This document shows positions 9,641 to 18,814 of a stretch of 64,000 nucleotides of DNA, in pieces. Below the pieces are notes generated by a model. The model was not told the DNA's origin. It saw only the letters and a program-made list of their open reading frames with translations, and searched no databases. Each line of letters begins with the position of its first letter. The stretch's first letter is position 1. The position numbers were made by a program, and so were the translations under genes. This DNA is from Anoxybacillus tengchongensis (GTDB lineage Bacteria > Bacillota > Bacilli > Bacillales > Anoxybacillaceae), in assembly GCF_014201585.1 (NCBI RefSeq), contig NZ_JACHES010000003.1, forward strand, positions 206,416 to 270,415, read 5' to 3'.

Positions 9641-9743
9641 TCCTTCTCCCTCTCTTCTGTTCATAACATAGCTTTATTATAGAGCGTTCTATGAAAAAAA
9701 CAAAGACTTCCTTCAATGACATGTACCAAAATAAAACAAAAAA

Positions 9744-9767
9744 GGCATTCCTCTCGCATAGAATGCC
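9744..9767 (-). terminator. Terminator of the DUF1450 gene
   Basis: GGCATTC and GAATGCC form the stem; the minus strand continues with TTTTTT. It lies about 20 bases past the stop of the 9789-10013 gene. Confidence 0.85.
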
Positions 9768-9788
9768 CCTTGATCGGTGACAGCCACC

Positions 9789-10013
9789 TTATTTTTTCAA
9801 CTTCGCAGCAATTTTTTCGATTAACTCGTCTTCCGTCATCGCTGATACAGGTCGATTGTTGACGAACGCAAACACTTTTTTCCGACCTGGACCGCAATAC
9901 GACTGACAGCCAATTTCAATCGTCGCGTTCGGATCTAATTTTTTCAACCTTGGCAACAACGTTTTTAAATTCGTTGCTTGGCAATCGTCACAGACGCGAA
10001 ATTCATTTTGCAT
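9789..10013 (-). CDS. DUF1450 small cysteine protein
   Basis: 74 residues from the ATG at 10013, which has GGAGTGAGC upstream; the open frame goes further but is not protein-like. Two cysteine pairs stand out: CDDC near residue 8 and [11 protein letters not shown] near residue 38, as in the DUF1450/YuzB group, whose fold resembles a thioredoxin-like ferredoxin. A metal or redox role is an inference. It is a single-gene unit between ywfO and rsfA, divergent from rsfA. Confidence 0.85.
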   Translation of the reverse strand: MQNEFRVCDDCQATNLKTLLPRLKKLDPNATIEIGCQSYCGPGRKKVFAFVNNRPVSAMTEDELIEKIAAKLKK

Positions 10014-10097
10014 ACCGTGCTCACTCCTTTTCGCTAACGAGTATTCTAACGTGTATACGCGAACAATGCAAGCTACATCTATTTCCTTTGAAAAATA

Positions 10098-10126
10098 GTA
10101 TATCTTTCTTGTTTTTTGGTGATTAT
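10098..10126 (+). promoter_or_regulatory. Candidate sigma-F promoter of rsfA
   Basis: GTATA at 10098-10102 and GGTGATTAT at 10118-10126, separated by 15 bases, fit the forespore sigma-F pattern (GYATA, spacer 15, GGnnAnAnT) with one mismatch. The start codon is 33 bases downstream. rsfA is a forespore gene in B. subtilis, which supports the assignment. Confidence 0.5.
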
Positions 10127-10158
10127 GAAAATAAAAGAATGCGAAAGGGGTTTTTTCC

Positions 10159-10830
10159 ATGACAAAAAAACGACAAGATGCTTGGACTGAAGAAGAAGAT
10201 TTATTGTTAGCTGAAACGGTGCTGCGCCACGTGCGCGAAGGAAGCACGCAATTAAACGCATTTGAAGAAGTGGGCGATAAATTGAATCGCACATCTGCCG
10301 CATGCGGATTTCGCTGGAATGCGGTCGTTCGCCAACAATACGAAGAATCGTTACAAATGGCGAAAAAGTTCCGTAAACAACGGCAACGCGCACTCGGAAA
10401 TAAACATGCATTGCGAAAACGGCCGCTTTATACACCTCCTGTACCTTCGCTTGAAGAATTAGGGATGGAACCGTTAGAAGTGCAAACAAATGAATATGAA
10501 CATGTTGAGACAAGTCATTTAACGCTTGACCATGTCATTGCTTTTTTACATTCTTTAAAGCAATCGTACATCGGGCAAGAAACAGCGCTAGTGGAAAATA
10601 AGCAACTAAAGCTGGAGCTCGAACAATTACAACAACAATATAAACAACTAGAACAACAATTTACAAAACTACAAAAAGAAAATGAAGAATTGCGCGAAGA
10701 TTACGGAACGATGGCGCGAATCATTAATCGGGCAAGACAAATCGAAATTTCAGAAGATGAGTTTAGGGCACCTATTTTCAAAATGGATCGCAACGGAAAT
10801 TTAGAGAAAATCGAAAAAATTGCTGAGTAA
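10159..10830 (+). CDS. rsfA: Prespore-specific transcriptional regulator RsfA
   Basis: 223 residues. The N-terminus is a Myb/SANT-like helix-turn-helix ([17 protein letters not shown], then [16 protein letters not shown]), and residues about 140-185 form a glutamine-rich coiled coil ([18 protein letters not shown]). In B. subtilis RsfA adjusts sigma-F-dependent transcription in the forespore. The gene is monocistronic here, with a sigma-F-like promoter in front and a strong terminator behind. Relatives of this fold occur in several copies in bacilli, but the neighbouring lipL-pta supports rsfA. Confidence 0.92.
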   Translation: MTKKRQDAWTEEEDLLLAETVLRHVREGSTQLNAFEEVGDKLNRTSAACGFRWNAVVRQQYEESLQMAKKFRKQRQRALGNKHALRKRPLYTPPVPSLEELGMEPLEVQTNEYEHVETSHLTLDHVIAFLHSLKQSYIGQETALVENKQLKLELEQLQQQYKQLEQQFTKLQKENEELREDYGTMARIINRARQIEISEDEFRAPIFKMDRNGNLEKIEKIAE

Positions 10831-10857
10831 AAAAGCTGTCTGGTGTGACAGCTTTTT
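10829..10857 (+). terminator. Bidirectional terminator between rsfA and lipL
   Basis: AAAAAAGCTGTC-TGGTGT-GACAGCTTTTTT; T-runs on both sides serve the two converging genes. Confidence 0.9.
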
Positions 10858-11681
10858 TATTTCGGCAACATCGTTTCATTTCGGTCGATCATACGCTGAA
10901 AGTACATATAGTATCGCTCCCATTCTGCTTGAGTAAGCGATGATGGCTCAAGCGTACTTCCAAACGATTGGAGAGCTTCGTATAGTCGGATGATAAGCGT
11001 TGAAACGGTCATTTGTTTGCCGAGCAATTCACTTAACGATGCCATCGTATGCGGAACGATTGTCGGATACGTAAACTTCGTCTGTTCTCCCGCAAGAGAT
11101 CGCTCATAAAACTCGCGAATCGATTGCGCCCTTTCAGCGCCGCTTCCGTTTGCACATATATACACTTGCACAGCGACGCCGCCTCGAATACGCCGCTGTG
11201 AAATGCCTGCAAACTTTTTTCCGTCAATGCTTAAATCAAAACTTCCTGGACAATACGAACCGACGACTTCTCCTGTTTGTACATGTGCTTCTGGCAACAT
11301 ACGTGCAATGAGTGTCGCCATCGCTTCATATCCTCGATCAATATCAATTCCTTTTTTTGTATCCGGAAAAATAAGTGAAACGTTTAAAACCCCTTCATCT
11401 AATACGACCGCCAATCCGCCAGAATTGCGAACGATCGTATGCCAACCTTGTTCATGTAAGTAGGCGAGTCCTTTTTCAATGTACGGCAGTTTCGTATCTT
11501 GAATGCCGAGCACAACGGTCTGATGATGCACCCATAATCGAACAATCGGTTGTGACTGACCGTTACCTACGGATTCGCAAAGCGCATCATCAAACGCAAA
11601 TGACTGTTTCGCATCAAACGATGGACCGAGACTCGAATGATCGATAATTCGCCACGTTTGTTGTCGCAACAATTCACTCAT
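10857..11681 (-). CDS. lipL: Octanoyl-[GcvH]:protein N-octanoyltransferase
   Basis: Amidotransferase that moves octanoyl groups from the glycine-cleavage H protein to the E2 subunits of 2-oxoacid dehydrogenases in lipoate synthesis. 274 residues with the biotin/lipoate ligase fold, [13 protein letters not shown] near residue 85 and the nucleophile cysteine at residue 144 in [12 protein letters not shown], then the lysine in [10 protein letters not shown]. Its ATG overlaps the TAA of pta (TAATG), so translation is coupled to phosphotransacetylase. LipM is similar, but the pta neighbour and motif spacing favour LipL. Confidence 0.9.
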   Translation of the reverse strand: MSELLRQQTWRIIDHSSLGPSFDAKQSFAFDDALCESVGNGQSQPIVRLWVHHQTVVLGIQDTKLPYIEKGLAYLHEQGWHTIVRNSGGLAVVLDEGVLNVSLIFPDTKKGIDIDRGYEAMATLIARMLPEAHVQTGEVVGSYCPGSFDLSIDGKKFAGISQRRIRGGVAVQVYICANGSGAERAQSIREFYERSLAGEQTKFTYPTIVPHTMASLSELLGKQMTVSTLIIRLYEALQSFGSTLEPSSLTQAEWERYYMYFQRMIDRNETMLPK

Positions 11682-12664
11682 TATTCCATCGCCGCAAGCG
11701 CCTGCGCTGCTGTGATAAGTGATAATTTGTATACATCTTCGGCGTTACATCCGCGCGACAAGTCGTTTACCGGTTGATTTAATCCTTGTAAAATTGGGCC
11801 GACTGCTTCAAAATTGCCGAGACGTTGGGCGATTTTATACCCGATATTTCCTGCTTCTAAGCTTGGGAAAATAAAAACATTCGCATCGCCTTGGATGACA
11901 GAGTTTGGCGCTTTCTTTTTCGCCACAGACGGAACAAATGCAGCATCAAATTGAAACTCGCCATCAAGCGTTAACTCTGGTGCCATTTCTTTTGCGATGC
12001 GCACCGCTTCGATCACTTTTTCCGTTTCCGGTGATTTCGCCGACCCTTTCGTTGAGAAGCTAAGCATCGCTACGCGCGGATCAATATCAAACATTTTCGC
12101 TGTTTGGGCACTTTCGACTGCGATTTCTGCTAAATCTTGGCTATCTGGAGCGATGTTAATGGCACAATCGGCAAATACATATTTTTCATCGCCACGCACC
12201 ATAATGAACACGCCCGACGTTTTGCGAATGCCTGGTTTTGTTTTAATGATTTGTAACGCAGGGCGAACCGTATCCGCTGTTGAATGTGCGGCACCGCTCA
12301 CAAGCCCGTGCGCTTTTCCCATATACACAAGCATCGTACCGAAGTAATTTTCATCAAGCAAAATGTTGCGCGCATCTTCTTCCGTCACTTTTCCTTTACG
12401 ACGTTCAATAAACGCAGCAACCATCTCATCCATTTCTTCATACGTATGTGGGTTGATGATCTCTACTTTCTCAAGCGTCAAACCGAGCTCTTTTGCTTTT
12501 TGGACGACAGCTTCTTGATCGCCAATCACAATCGGATGCAATACATTTTCTGCCGCTAGACGTCCGACAGCTGTTAAAATACGTTCATCGAGTCCTTCTG
12601 GAAATACGATTGTTACATTTTTTCCTGCCACCTTTTGTTTTAAGGCTGCAAATAAGTCACTCAC
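11681..12664 (-). CDS. pta: Phosphate acetyltransferase
   Basis: Interconverts acetyl-CoA and acetyl phosphate; 327 residues, the length of the single-domain Bacillus enzyme without the N-terminal DRTGG part. Conserved stretches include [12 protein letters not shown] at the start, [19 protein letters not shown] and the C-terminal [31 protein letters not shown] precedes the ATG. It heads the operon pta-lipL. A cre-like sequence lies upstream of its promoter, consistent with CcpA activation of acetate overflow known in B. subtilis. Confidence 0.95.
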   Translation of the reverse strand: MSDLFAALKQKVAGKNVTIVFPEGLDERILTAVGRLAAENVLHPIVIGDQEAVVQKAKELGLTLEKVEIINPHTYEEMDEMVAAFIERRKGKVTEEDARNILLDENYFGTMLVYMGKAHGLVSGAAHSTADTVRPALQIIKTKPGIRKTSGVFIMVRGDEKYVFADCAINIAPDSQDLAEIAVESAQTAKMFDIDPRVAMLSFSTKGSAKSPETEKVIEAVRIAKEMAPELTLDGEFQFDAAFVPSVAKKKAPNSVIQGDANVFIFPSLEAGNIGYKIAQRLGNFEAVGPILQGLNQPVNDLSRGCNAEDVYKLSLITAAQALAAME

Positions 12665-12705
12665 GAAATGTTCCTCCTTAGTTTAAAAAAATTCGTCTAT
12701 CTATT

Positions 12706-12757
12706 AGAATACTCTTATTGAGACGAAAAGCAATGAATTACGCCGTAAACGAAAATA
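12706..12757 (-). promoter_or_regulatory. pta promoter with upstream cre-like site
   Basis: On the minus strand TTGCTT and TATTCT (plus 12706-12711) are separated by 16 bases. At 12744-12757 a cre-like sequence CGTAAACGAAAATA matches the 14-base consensus at 12 positions and is centred roughly 50 bases upstream of the expected start, a position suited to CcpA activation. Confidence 0.5.
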
Positions 12758-12860
12758 GTCTTTTTTTTATAACAATTCTGTTTTTTATACCGAGTGATAT
12801 ATCGCCTAAAAAGTGATATATTTGTTAAGAAGCATGTACAAAACAAAGGAGCGTTATGAT

Positions 12861-13424
12861 ATGTCACAATGGATTCATCATCTTGAACAGTGGTTGCTTG
12901 AATTTGGTGTTATTGGTCTCGTCATCGTTTCATTTACAGAATCCTCGTTTTTCCCGATTCCACCTGATGTATTATTAATTCCGTTAAGCATCGCCCAGCC
13001 AGAGAAAGCATTATGGTTTTCCTTTTTAACGACGGTCGCTTCTGTGCTCGGTGCATTACTTGGGTGGTATATTGGAAAAAGGTTCGGCAGACCAATTTTA
13101 CGTTATTTTATCTCGGATGAGAAAATGGATAAAGTCGAGCAATATTTTCAACAATATGGAGCGATGGCCATCGTCATCGCAGGATTCACACCGATTCCAT
13201 ATAAAGTCTTTACGATTTTCTCTGGCATTTCTAACATCAAAATTCGTACGTTGCTTTTTTGGTCGTTTATCGGTCGTGGAGCACGCTTTTTTATAGAAGG
13301 GCTCATTATTTTCATCCTAGGTGCGCAGGCGAAAACATTTATTGAACAGCATTTTACAACGATCACGATCGTCGGCGGAATCATCATTGTCATTGCTTTT
13401 CTTATTTACAAACGATTAAAATAG
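12861..13424 (+). CDS. DedA/YqaA-type membrane protein
   Basis: 187 residues of the SNARE-associated/DedA family with four to five membrane segments. Family features are ESSFFPIPPDVLLIPLS near residue 25, an FGRPILRYFISDEKM loop, and GFTPIPYKVFTIFSG near residue 105. The frame is open further upstream, but the ATG at 12861 is correctly spaced from AAAGGAG. DedA proteins are linked to phospholipid flipping and membrane homeostasis; the exact role here is unknown. It is transcribed alone, in front of hemQ. Confidence 0.85.
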   Translation: MSQWIHHLEQWLLEFGVIGLVIVSFTESSFFPIPPDVLLIPLSIAQPEKALWFSFLTTVASVLGALLGWYIGKRFGRPILRYFISDEKMDKVEQYFQQYGAMAIVIAGFTPIPYKVFTIFSGISNIKIRTLLFWSFIGRGARFFIEGLIIFILGAQAKTFIEQHFTTITIVGGIIIVIAFLIYKRLK

Positions 13425-13491
13425 TGTGTTTGGCACAAACAAAACACATATGATAAAATTTCAATAGTACATAACAAAAGGAGTGTTGAAT

Positions 13492-14238
13492 ATGAGTGAA
13501 GCGGCACAAACGTTAGACGGTTGGTATTGTCTGCATGATTTCCGCACGGTAGATTGGGCGGCTTGGAAAACGCTCACAAACGAAGAGCGCCAAGAAGCGA
13601 TACAAGAGTTTTTCACGTTAGTCGAAAAATGGGAAAGCACAGAAGCTGCCAAAGAAGGTAGTCATGCGATTTACACAATTATGGGACAAAAAGCAGACAT
13701 CATGTTTATGCTTTTACGTCCAACGATGGAAGAGCTTCATGAAATTGAAACAGCGATCAATAAAACAAAGCTCGCTGAATATCTCGTGCCAGCCTATTCG
13801 TACGTCTCCGTTGTTGAGCTAAGCAATTACTTGCCGGCTGAGGCTGGCGATCCGTATGAAAATCCAGAAGTGCGTCGCCGTTTATATCCGATCTTACCGA
13901 AAACAAATCACGTTTGCTTTTATCCGATGGACAAGCGACGCCAAGGAAACGACAACTGGTACATGCTTCCGATGGAAGAACGCCGCAACTTGATGCGCGC
14001 ACACGGCATGACAGGAAGAAAGTATGCTGGAAAAGTCATTCAAATCATTACAGGTTCGGTCGGATTTGACGATTACGAGTGGGGCGTCACGCTATTTTCA
14101 AACGATGTCCTTCAATTCAAGAAACTCGTATATGAAATGCGTTTTGATGAAGTGAGCGCACGATTTGGTGAATTCGGCTCTTTCTTTGTCGGCAACATTT
14201 TACCGAAAGAAAAAATGGAACAGTTTTTACATGTATAG
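13492..14238 (+). CDS. hemQ: Coproheme decarboxylase HemQ
   Basis: Last enzyme of the coproporphyrin-dependent heme pathway of Gram-positive bacteria, converting coproheme III to heme b. 248 residues of the chlorite-dismutase fold; the C-terminal domain carries [27 protein letters not shown] sequence around the proximal heme site and [11 protein letters not shown]. The ATG at 13492 has AAAGGAG at the right distance; a GTG nine bases earlier is less likely. Older databases call this family chlorite dismutase, which is not the function in bacilli. Confidence 0.92.
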   Translation: MSEAAQTLDGWYCLHDFRTVDWAAWKTLTNEERQEAIQEFFTLVEKWESTEAAKEGSHAIYTIMGQKADIMFMLLRPTMEELHEIETAINKTKLAEYLVPAYSYVSVVELSNYLPAEAGDPYENPEVRRRLYPILPKTNHVCFYPMDKRRQGNDNWYMLPMEERRNLMRAHGMTGRKYAGKVIQIITGSVGFDDYEWGVTLFSNDVLQFKKLVYEMRFDEVSARFGEFGSFFVGNILPKEKMEQFLHV

Positions 14239-14264
14239 GCCTCCGATTTGGAGGTCTTTTTTTA
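14238..14264 (+). terminator. Terminator of hemQ
   Basis: GGCCTCC-GATTT-GGAGGTC stem followed by a run of seven T, beginning at the stop codon. Confidence 0.85.
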
Positions 14265-14302
14265 TGATGTGTTTCATACATATAACAATGACGACTTTCC
14301 TC

Positions 14303-14329
14303 ACATTTTTTTATTTTTCATCATAGGCT
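14303..14329 (+). promoter_or_regulatory. Candidate sigma-E promoter of cwlJ-gerQ
   Basis: ACATTT at 14303-14308 and CATAGGCT at 14322-14329, 13 bases apart, fit the mother-cell sigma-E pattern loosely (the -10 matches CATAnnnT). The cwlJ start is 32 bases downstream. The -35 match is weak. Confidence 0.35.
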
Positions 14330-14360
14330 AATAGCGATTTCTATAAAGTGAGGTGAAGGG

Positions 14361-14783
14361 ATGGCTGTTGTTGCCTATACAGAAGAAGATGTCAAATTAC
14401 TCGCCCGTCTCATGCGAGCAGAAGCAGAAGGCGATGGTCAGCTCGGCATGTTGATGGTTGGGAACGTTGGAGTGAATCGCGTGCGTGCAAACTGCCTAGA
14501 CTTTGACGGTCTTCGTACAATTCGTCAAATGGTATTTCAAAGCCCAGGTGGATTTGAAGCGGTACAAAAAGGATATTTTTATCAACGAGCGCGCGACGAA
14601 GACATACGCCTTGCCCGCCGCGTCATTCGTGGTGAGCGATTCCACCCTGCAACGAATTCGCTTTGGTTTTTCCGCCCAGACGGTGCTTGCCCAGCCCAAT
14701 GGTTTAATCAATGGAATGCCGGACGTTTTAAGTCACATTGCTTTTACGCACCGACTCGCTCAGATTGTCCACGCGTATATTAA
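14361..14783 (+). CDS. cwlJ: Spore cortex-lytic hydrolase CwlJ
   Basis: 140 residues of the cell-wall hydrolase family with SleB-like catalytic domain and no peptidoglycan-binding domain, as expected for CwlJ. The catalytic glutamate lies in LARLMRAEAEGDGQLGMLMVG; C-terminal NSLWFFRPDGACPAQW is also typical. There is no signal peptide, since CwlJ is deposited from the mother cell into the coat. gerQ follows by 20 bases; GerQ is needed for CwlJ localisation in B. subtilis, so the pair works together in cortex breakdown at germination. Confidence 0.93.
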   Translation: MAVVAYTEEDVKLLARLMRAEAEGDGQLGMLMVGNVGVNRVRANCLDFDGLRTIRQMVFQSPGGFEAVQKGYFYQRARDEDIRLARRVIRGERFHPATNSLWFFRPDGACPAQWFNQWNAGRFKSHCFYAPTRSDCPRVY

Positions 14784-14802
14784 TTTTTAAGGAGGAAGTA
14801 CA

Positions 14803-15246
14803 ATGAGTGATGAACGTCAACAAATGCCGTATTATTCATATCCATACTACTATCCATACCAAATGCCAACGTACCCGTTTGGTTTGCCTACGCCAACATT
14901 TGCACCACAAACAGGAGCGATGCAAACACCAACAACTGCAAGCCAGCCATTACCTGGCATGCTTCCAATTGAAGAATCGTACATTGAAAATATTTTGCGC
15001 CTAAACAAAGGGAAAATCGCTACGGTTTATATGACATTTGAAAACAATCGTGAATGGAATGCGAAAATTTTCCGCGGTGTCATTGAAGCGGCTGGTCGTG
15101 ATCATCTCATTTTAAGCGATCCTCAAACAGGAATGCGCTATTTATTGCCAATGATTTATCTCGACTATGTAACGTTTGATGAAGAAATTAATTATGAATA
15201 CCCATTTGCATCAGGGATCGGATTAAGCACATATGCTCCACGTTAA
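14803..15246 (+). CDS. gerQ: Spore coat protein GerQ
   Basis: 147 residues. The N-terminal 55 residues are tyrosine-, proline- and glutamine-rich (MPYYSYPYYYPYQMPTYP), and the C-terminal part is the conserved GerQ domain (ESYIENILRLNKGKIATVYM to YEYPF). In B. subtilis it is cross-linked into the inner coat by transglutaminase and recruits CwlJ. AAGGAGGAAG precedes the ATG; the terminator follows at once. Confidence 0.93.
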   Translation: MSDERQQMPYYSYPYYYPYQMPTYPFGLPTPTFAPQTGAMQTPTTASQPLPGMLPIEESYIENILRLNKGKIATVYMTFENNREWNAKIFRGVIEAAGRDHLILSDPQTGMRYLLPMIYLDYVTFDEEINYEYPFASGIGLSTYAPR

Positions 15247-15276
15247 AAACGAGGCGTTACACGCGCCTCGTTTTAC
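15246..15276 (+). terminator. Bidirectional terminator between gerQ and ywdK
   Basis: AAAACGAGGCG-TTACA-CGCGCCTCGTTTT; T-runs on both strands. Confidence 0.9.
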
Positions 15277-15635
15277 ATTTGTTTCATTGCCACATACGCT
15301 AAAAGTAGCCAAGCAATAATAAACGATACGCCCCCAAACGGTGTAATCGCCCCGAGTATTTTTATTTGCGTCAAGCTCAGGACGTATAAACTACCTGAAA
15401 AGAAAACGATTCCTACAACCATTAACCATCCAGCCGGCGTCACGTTCGGCCATTTTGTCGCAAGTAATGCAACAATAAATAAACCAATCGTATGGAACAT
15501 TTGATACTGAACAGCTTTTTGCCACGTATCCATATACCGTTCTGGAATTTTTCCTTCTAACACATGTGCCCCGAACGCACCGAGCGCAACACATAACGCT
15601 GCACTAATTGATGCGATCATTGTAAATATTTTCAT
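15273..15635 (-). CDS. ywdK: DUF423 membrane protein YwdK
   Basis: 120 residues with four membrane helices and the DUF423 signatures ALGAFGAHVLEG near the N-terminus and HTIGLFIVALL in the second helix; ITPFGGVSFIIAW is in the last. The family function is unknown. The ATG at 15635 has GGGGGGAAC upstream. It follows ywdI by 11 bases on the minus strand. Confidence 0.9.
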   Translation of the reverse strand: MKIFTMIASISAALCVALGAFGAHVLEGKIPERYMDTWQKAVQYQMFHTIGLFIVALLATKWPNVTPAGWLMVVGIVFFSGSLYVLSLTQIKILGAITPFGGVSFIIAWLLLAYVAMKQM

Positions 15636-15646
15636 ATTGTTCCCCC

Positions 15647-15883
15647 CTAAAAATCAAGTAATGATGGCCCGTTCGCATCAGCATCGATAGTTAATCGTTC
15701 AGTTGTTGTTGGTTGCGGTGTAATGATCGTTTGTGCACTTGGCGATGGTTGATGTAAAATGACGTCGCACAACGCGCGAACGGCATATATATGTTCACGC
15801 ACCGCTTGCGGTGACGACGCATGTTTGGCTTTTGCAATTTCTTCTTCTATCTTTGTTAATACATTTGCTACTGATATATCCAA
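15647..15883 (-). CDS. ywdI: YwdI-like small protein (DUF5327)
   Basis: About 78 residues. The readable frame opens at a GTG at 15913, but the TTG at 15883 has GGGGAG ten bases upstream and yields the family's usual beginning (DISVANVLTKIEEEIAKAK). A helical N-terminal half with SPQAVREHIYAVRALCDVI is followed by a threonine/proline-rich linker and an acidic LLDF tail. Function unknown; ywdI and ywdK are adjacent in B. subtilis too. Confidence 0.7.
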   Translation of the reverse strand: MDISVANVLTKIEEEIAKAKHASSPQAVREHIYAVRALCDVILHQPSPSAQTIITPQPTTTERLTIDADANGPSLLDF

Positions 15884-15950
15884 AACGTTTTCACTCCCCA
15901 CTTCTTTTTCCACTAAAACAATGTTATCTTATACATAGCAACTTTTCAAA

Positions 15951-15965
15951 TTGAAAACGCTTTAA
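15951..15965 (+). promoter_or_regulatory. cre-like site in front of the alpha-glucosidase gene
   Basis: TTGAAAACGCTTTAA matches the CcpA operator consensus WTGNAANCGNWWNCA except for one position. It sits 18 bases before the start codon, where CcpA binding would block elongation or initiation. Confidence 0.55.
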
Positions 15966-15982
15966 AAAAGGAGTGACAACGA

Positions 15983-17599
15983 ATGAAACGGACATGGTGG
16001 AAAGAAGCGGTTGTATATCAAGTATATTGGCGGAGCTTTTTTGACTCAAACGGCGATGGATATGGCGACTTAGAAGGGCTGATTCAAAAGCTTGATTACA
16101 TTCGCGACTTAGGGGTCGATGTCATTTGGCTGAATCCGTGCTATGAGTCGCCAGATAAAGATAACGGATACGACATTTCTGATTACTATCGCATCATGGA
16201 TAAAGCGGGTGATATGGAGACGTTTGACCGCTTGCTTCATGAGGTACATAAACGTGGAATGAAATTAATTATGGATCTTGTCGTAAACCACACATCTGAT
16301 CAACATCCTTGGTTTATTGAGTCTCGTTCATCAAAAAACAATCCGAAACGCGATTGGTACATATGGCGCGACAAGCCGAATAACTGGCGTTCATACTTTA
16401 CGCCATCAGCGTGGGAATATGATGAACAAACGGGTCAATATTACTTCCATTCTTTTGCGGTAGAACAACCAGATTTAAATTGGGAAAACGAAGAAGTTCG
16501 TGAAGAAATTTATAAAATGATGCGCTTTTGGTTAGATAAAGGCATTGACGGGTTCCGCTTAGATGCGATTGCTTTGCTTGCCAAACCTGAAGGATTTCCT
16601 GATGCCGAAAATCCATATGACATTCGTTATTTAACGAACAACCCAGGCGTGCATGATTATTTACAAGAAATGCATGAAAAAGTGTTAAAGCATTATGACA
16701 TTTTCACTGTGGGGGAAGTCGCTTTCGTGTCACCAGAAGAAGGCTTAAAATATGTCGGGGAAGACCGAAACGAACTACATACCCTTTTCCATTTTGAAGT
16801 GTGCGACGAAATGCCGACGTGGGATCCGATTCGCTTTAAACAAATTCAAAAACGTTGGTATGAAGGACTGTGGGGAAAAGGATGGAACTCGCAGTTTTTA
16901 AACAATCACGACCATACTCGACAAGTAACGCGCTACGGAAACGACAAGCAGTTTCGAGTTGAATCAGCAAAACTGCTCGCTACGCTCGTGCATACGTTGC
17001 CTGGAACGCCGTACATTTATCAAGGGGAAGAAATCGGTATGACGGGTGTCAAATTTGACTCAATCGATGATTATAACGACATTGCGATGAAAAATAAATA
17101 TGCCGAGGAAGTCGCCAAAGGTCGCGATCCGAAAGAAGTGCTTGAAAGTTTGCAGCTATTAAGTCGCGATAACTCACGCACACCGATGCAATGGGACGAT
17201 AGTGAACATGCAGGATTTACAACGGGAACACCATGGCTAAAAGTGAATCCGAATTATAAAGAAATTAACGTAAAACAAGCGTTAGCAGATCCAAACTCGG
17301 TGTATTATTACTATAAAAAGCTCATTCAATTACGTAAGCAAAATCCAGTCATGGTGTATGGCACGTTCGACGATATTTCGGAACATGATCCATACATTTA
17401 CGCCTATATGCGCGAACTCGATGGAGTTCGTTGGCTCATCGTCTTAAATCATTGTGATAACGACAACGTATATAAATTGCCAGAAAAGCTCGCTTCGGCT
17501 CGCCGTCACCTTTTGCTTGGTAACTATACAGACGTAAAAGAAGAAGGCTCAACGCTTCATATGCGTCCACATGAGGCAAGAATTTACGCACTACAATAG
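15983..17599 (+). CDS. malL: Oligo-1,6-glucosidase / alpha-glucosidase, GH13
   Basis: 538-residue cytoplasmic glycoside hydrolase of family GH13, hydrolysing isomaltose-type or sucrose-type oligosaccharides. GH13 regions are in order: DLVVNHTSDQHPWF, the nucleophile in GFRLDAIALL, the acid/base glutamate in FTVGEV, and the third acid in LNNHDHTRQ. There is no signal peptide. The gene stands alone, without a sugar transporter, and has a cre-like site in front. Exact specificity (oligo-1,6-glucosidase, trehalose-6-phosphate hydrolase, alpha-glucosidase) cannot be settled from motifs. Confidence 0.88.
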   Translation: MKRTWWKEAVVYQVYWRSFFDSNGDGYGDLEGLIQKLDYIRDLGVDVIWLNPCYESPDKDNGYDISDYYRIMDKAGDMETFDRLLHEVHKRGMKLIMDLVVNHTSDQHPWFIESRSSKNNPKRDWYIWRDKPNNWRSYFTPSAWEYDEQTGQYYFHSFAVEQPDLNWENEEVREEIYKMMRFWLDKGIDGFRLDAIALLAKPEGFPDAENPYDIRYLTNNPGVHDYLQEMHEKVLKHYDIFTVGEVAFVSPEEGLKYVGEDRNELHTLFHFEVCDEMPTWDPIRFKQIQKRWYEGLWGKGWNSQFLNNHDHTRQVTRYGNDKQFRVESAKLLATLVHTLPGTPYIYQGEEIGMTGVKFDSIDDYNDIAMKNKYAEEVAKGRDPKEVLESLQLLSRDNSRTPMQWDDSEHAGFTTGTPWLKVNPNYKEINVKQALADPNSVYYYYKKLIQLRKQNPVMVYGTFDDISEHDPYIYAYMRELDGVRWLIVLNHCDNDNVYKLPEKLASARRHLLLGNYTDVKEEGSTLHMRPHEARIYALQ

Positions 17600-17616
17600 C
17601 AGCCATACCGGCTGCT
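17598..17616 (+). terminator. Weak terminator hairpin after malL
   Basis: AGCAGCC-ATACC-GGCTGCT followed by TACTTTTTATTT; it lies between two converging genes. Confidence 0.6.
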
Positions 17617-18611
17617 TACTTTTTATTTACCTCCTGTTCAAACGCATCTAATGCTCGTTTCGCACCGAATACAATGATGACATCTCCAACGCAAAATCGC
17701 TCTTCCGGCATCGGGTTTCCAATAATATCATTTTGACGTTGAATGGCAATAATTGTAACGCCAAAGCGCGTGCGCACCGCTTGATCACGAACAGATGTCC
17801 CGACAAATGAAGAGTGCGATTCAATCGTAATTTCTTCAATCGCATATTGTTCAGCATGGTCGTGGAAAATCGTATCGACATAATCGACACTCACCGGCTT
17901 TAACATCGTCATCGCCATGCGCCGACCGCTCAAAAAAGCAGGGTTTATGACTTTATCCGCACCAGCACGACGCAATTTTTCTTCCGATTCCGTTCGCTCG
18001 GCACGCGCAACAACTTGAATGCTAGGATTCAGTCCTTTTGCAGTTAAAGAGATGAAGACGTTATCTGCATCAGAAGGCAATGCAGCAACTAATCCCGACG
18101 CACGCTCAATGCCTGCGGCAATTAACACGTCATCTGCTGTCGCATCCCCCTCAACATACGGAATGGGATCGCCCATTTCTTCAAGCCAATCTACATTCCG
18201 TTCGATGACAACGACAGATGTCCCATTTTTGATAAGCTCGCGCACAACTTGTTCGCCAACACGTCCAAACCCGCATACAATAATATGGTTCGTCATCGCT
18301 TCAATTTTCTTTTTCATTTTTCGCCTCCGCACCGTTTTCGAAAATTCCCCTTCCATCATCATCGAAACAACCGCCCCTGTTGCATATGTCACGATACTAA
18401 TACCGACGGGAATAATGATCAGTGCAAACATCTTCCCATAAAACGTTTGTGGAACTGTATCACCATAGCCGACCGTCAAAATCGTAACAACCGTCAACCA
18501 AAGCGCATCAAAAAACGTTAATTGTTCAGAAAACATAAACCCTACCGTTCCTGCGATAATAGCGACGATCATCGCGACGACGGAAACGACGATAGAGCGC
18601 GACGAACTCAT
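17616..18611 (-). CDS. Two-helix potassium channel with RCK domain
   Basis: 331 residues. Two membrane helices (about 8-28 and 58-82) flank a pore loop with the potassium selectivity filter TVGYGD near residue 47. The cytoplasmic part has the Rossmann nucleotide-binding start IIVCGFGRVGEQVV (TrkA-N/RCK), and residues 240-325 form a TrkA-C domain. The layout equals MthK and B. subtilis YugO, so a gated potassium channel at the membrane is likely; the ligand is unknown. The stop of the gene overlaps no neighbour, while its start overlaps the small gene upstream. Confidence 0.9.
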   Translation of the reverse strand: MSSSRSIVVSVVAMIVAIIAGTVGFMFSEQLTFFDALWLTVVTILTVGYGDTVPQTFYGKMFALIIIPVGISIVTYATGAVVSMMMEGEFSKTVRRRKMKKKIEAMTNHIIVCGFGRVGEQVVRELIKNGTSVVVIERNVDWLEEMGDPIPYVEGDATADDVLIAAGIERASGLVAALPSDADNVFISLTAKGLNPSIQVVARAERTESEEKLRRAGADKVINPAFLSGRRMAMTMLKPVSVDYVDTIFHDHAEQYAIEEITIESHSSFVGTSVRDQAVRTRFGVTIIAIQRQNDIIGNPMPEERFCVGDVIIVFGAKRALDAFEQEVNKK

Positions 18612-18814
18612 CCGTTTCTCCCCTTATGTTCTTTTTTTACAAACTTCATGCAAGGTGTACCTGATGATTGTTTAACGACAATAGACGGCAACATTGCGCT
18701 TTTAAAACCGAATGCACGACAGCCACGCGGCAATTGCGCATCCCATGTGACATAAAAATGTTTGCATTCATAACAATTGACACGCGTATTAAATGTTTTC
18801 GATTTGCCAGTCAA
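18608..18814 (-). CDS. Small four-cysteine protein overlapping ung
   Basis: 68 residues from a TTG at 18814, inside the last codons of ung but in another frame, with GGGAGAGAG just upstream; its stop overlaps the start of the channel gene. Cysteines are arranged CYEC, then one in RGCRAFGF and one in GTPCMKF, which suggests a metal-binding knot; I recall similar short proteins next to ung in other bacilli but cannot name the family. An ATG start is available only far inside ung, so the TTG is preferred. Function unknown. Confidence 0.7.
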   Translation of the reverse strand: MTGKSKTFNTRVNCYECKHFYVTWDAQLPRGCRAFGFKSAMLPSIVVKQSSGTPCMKFVKKEHKGRNG

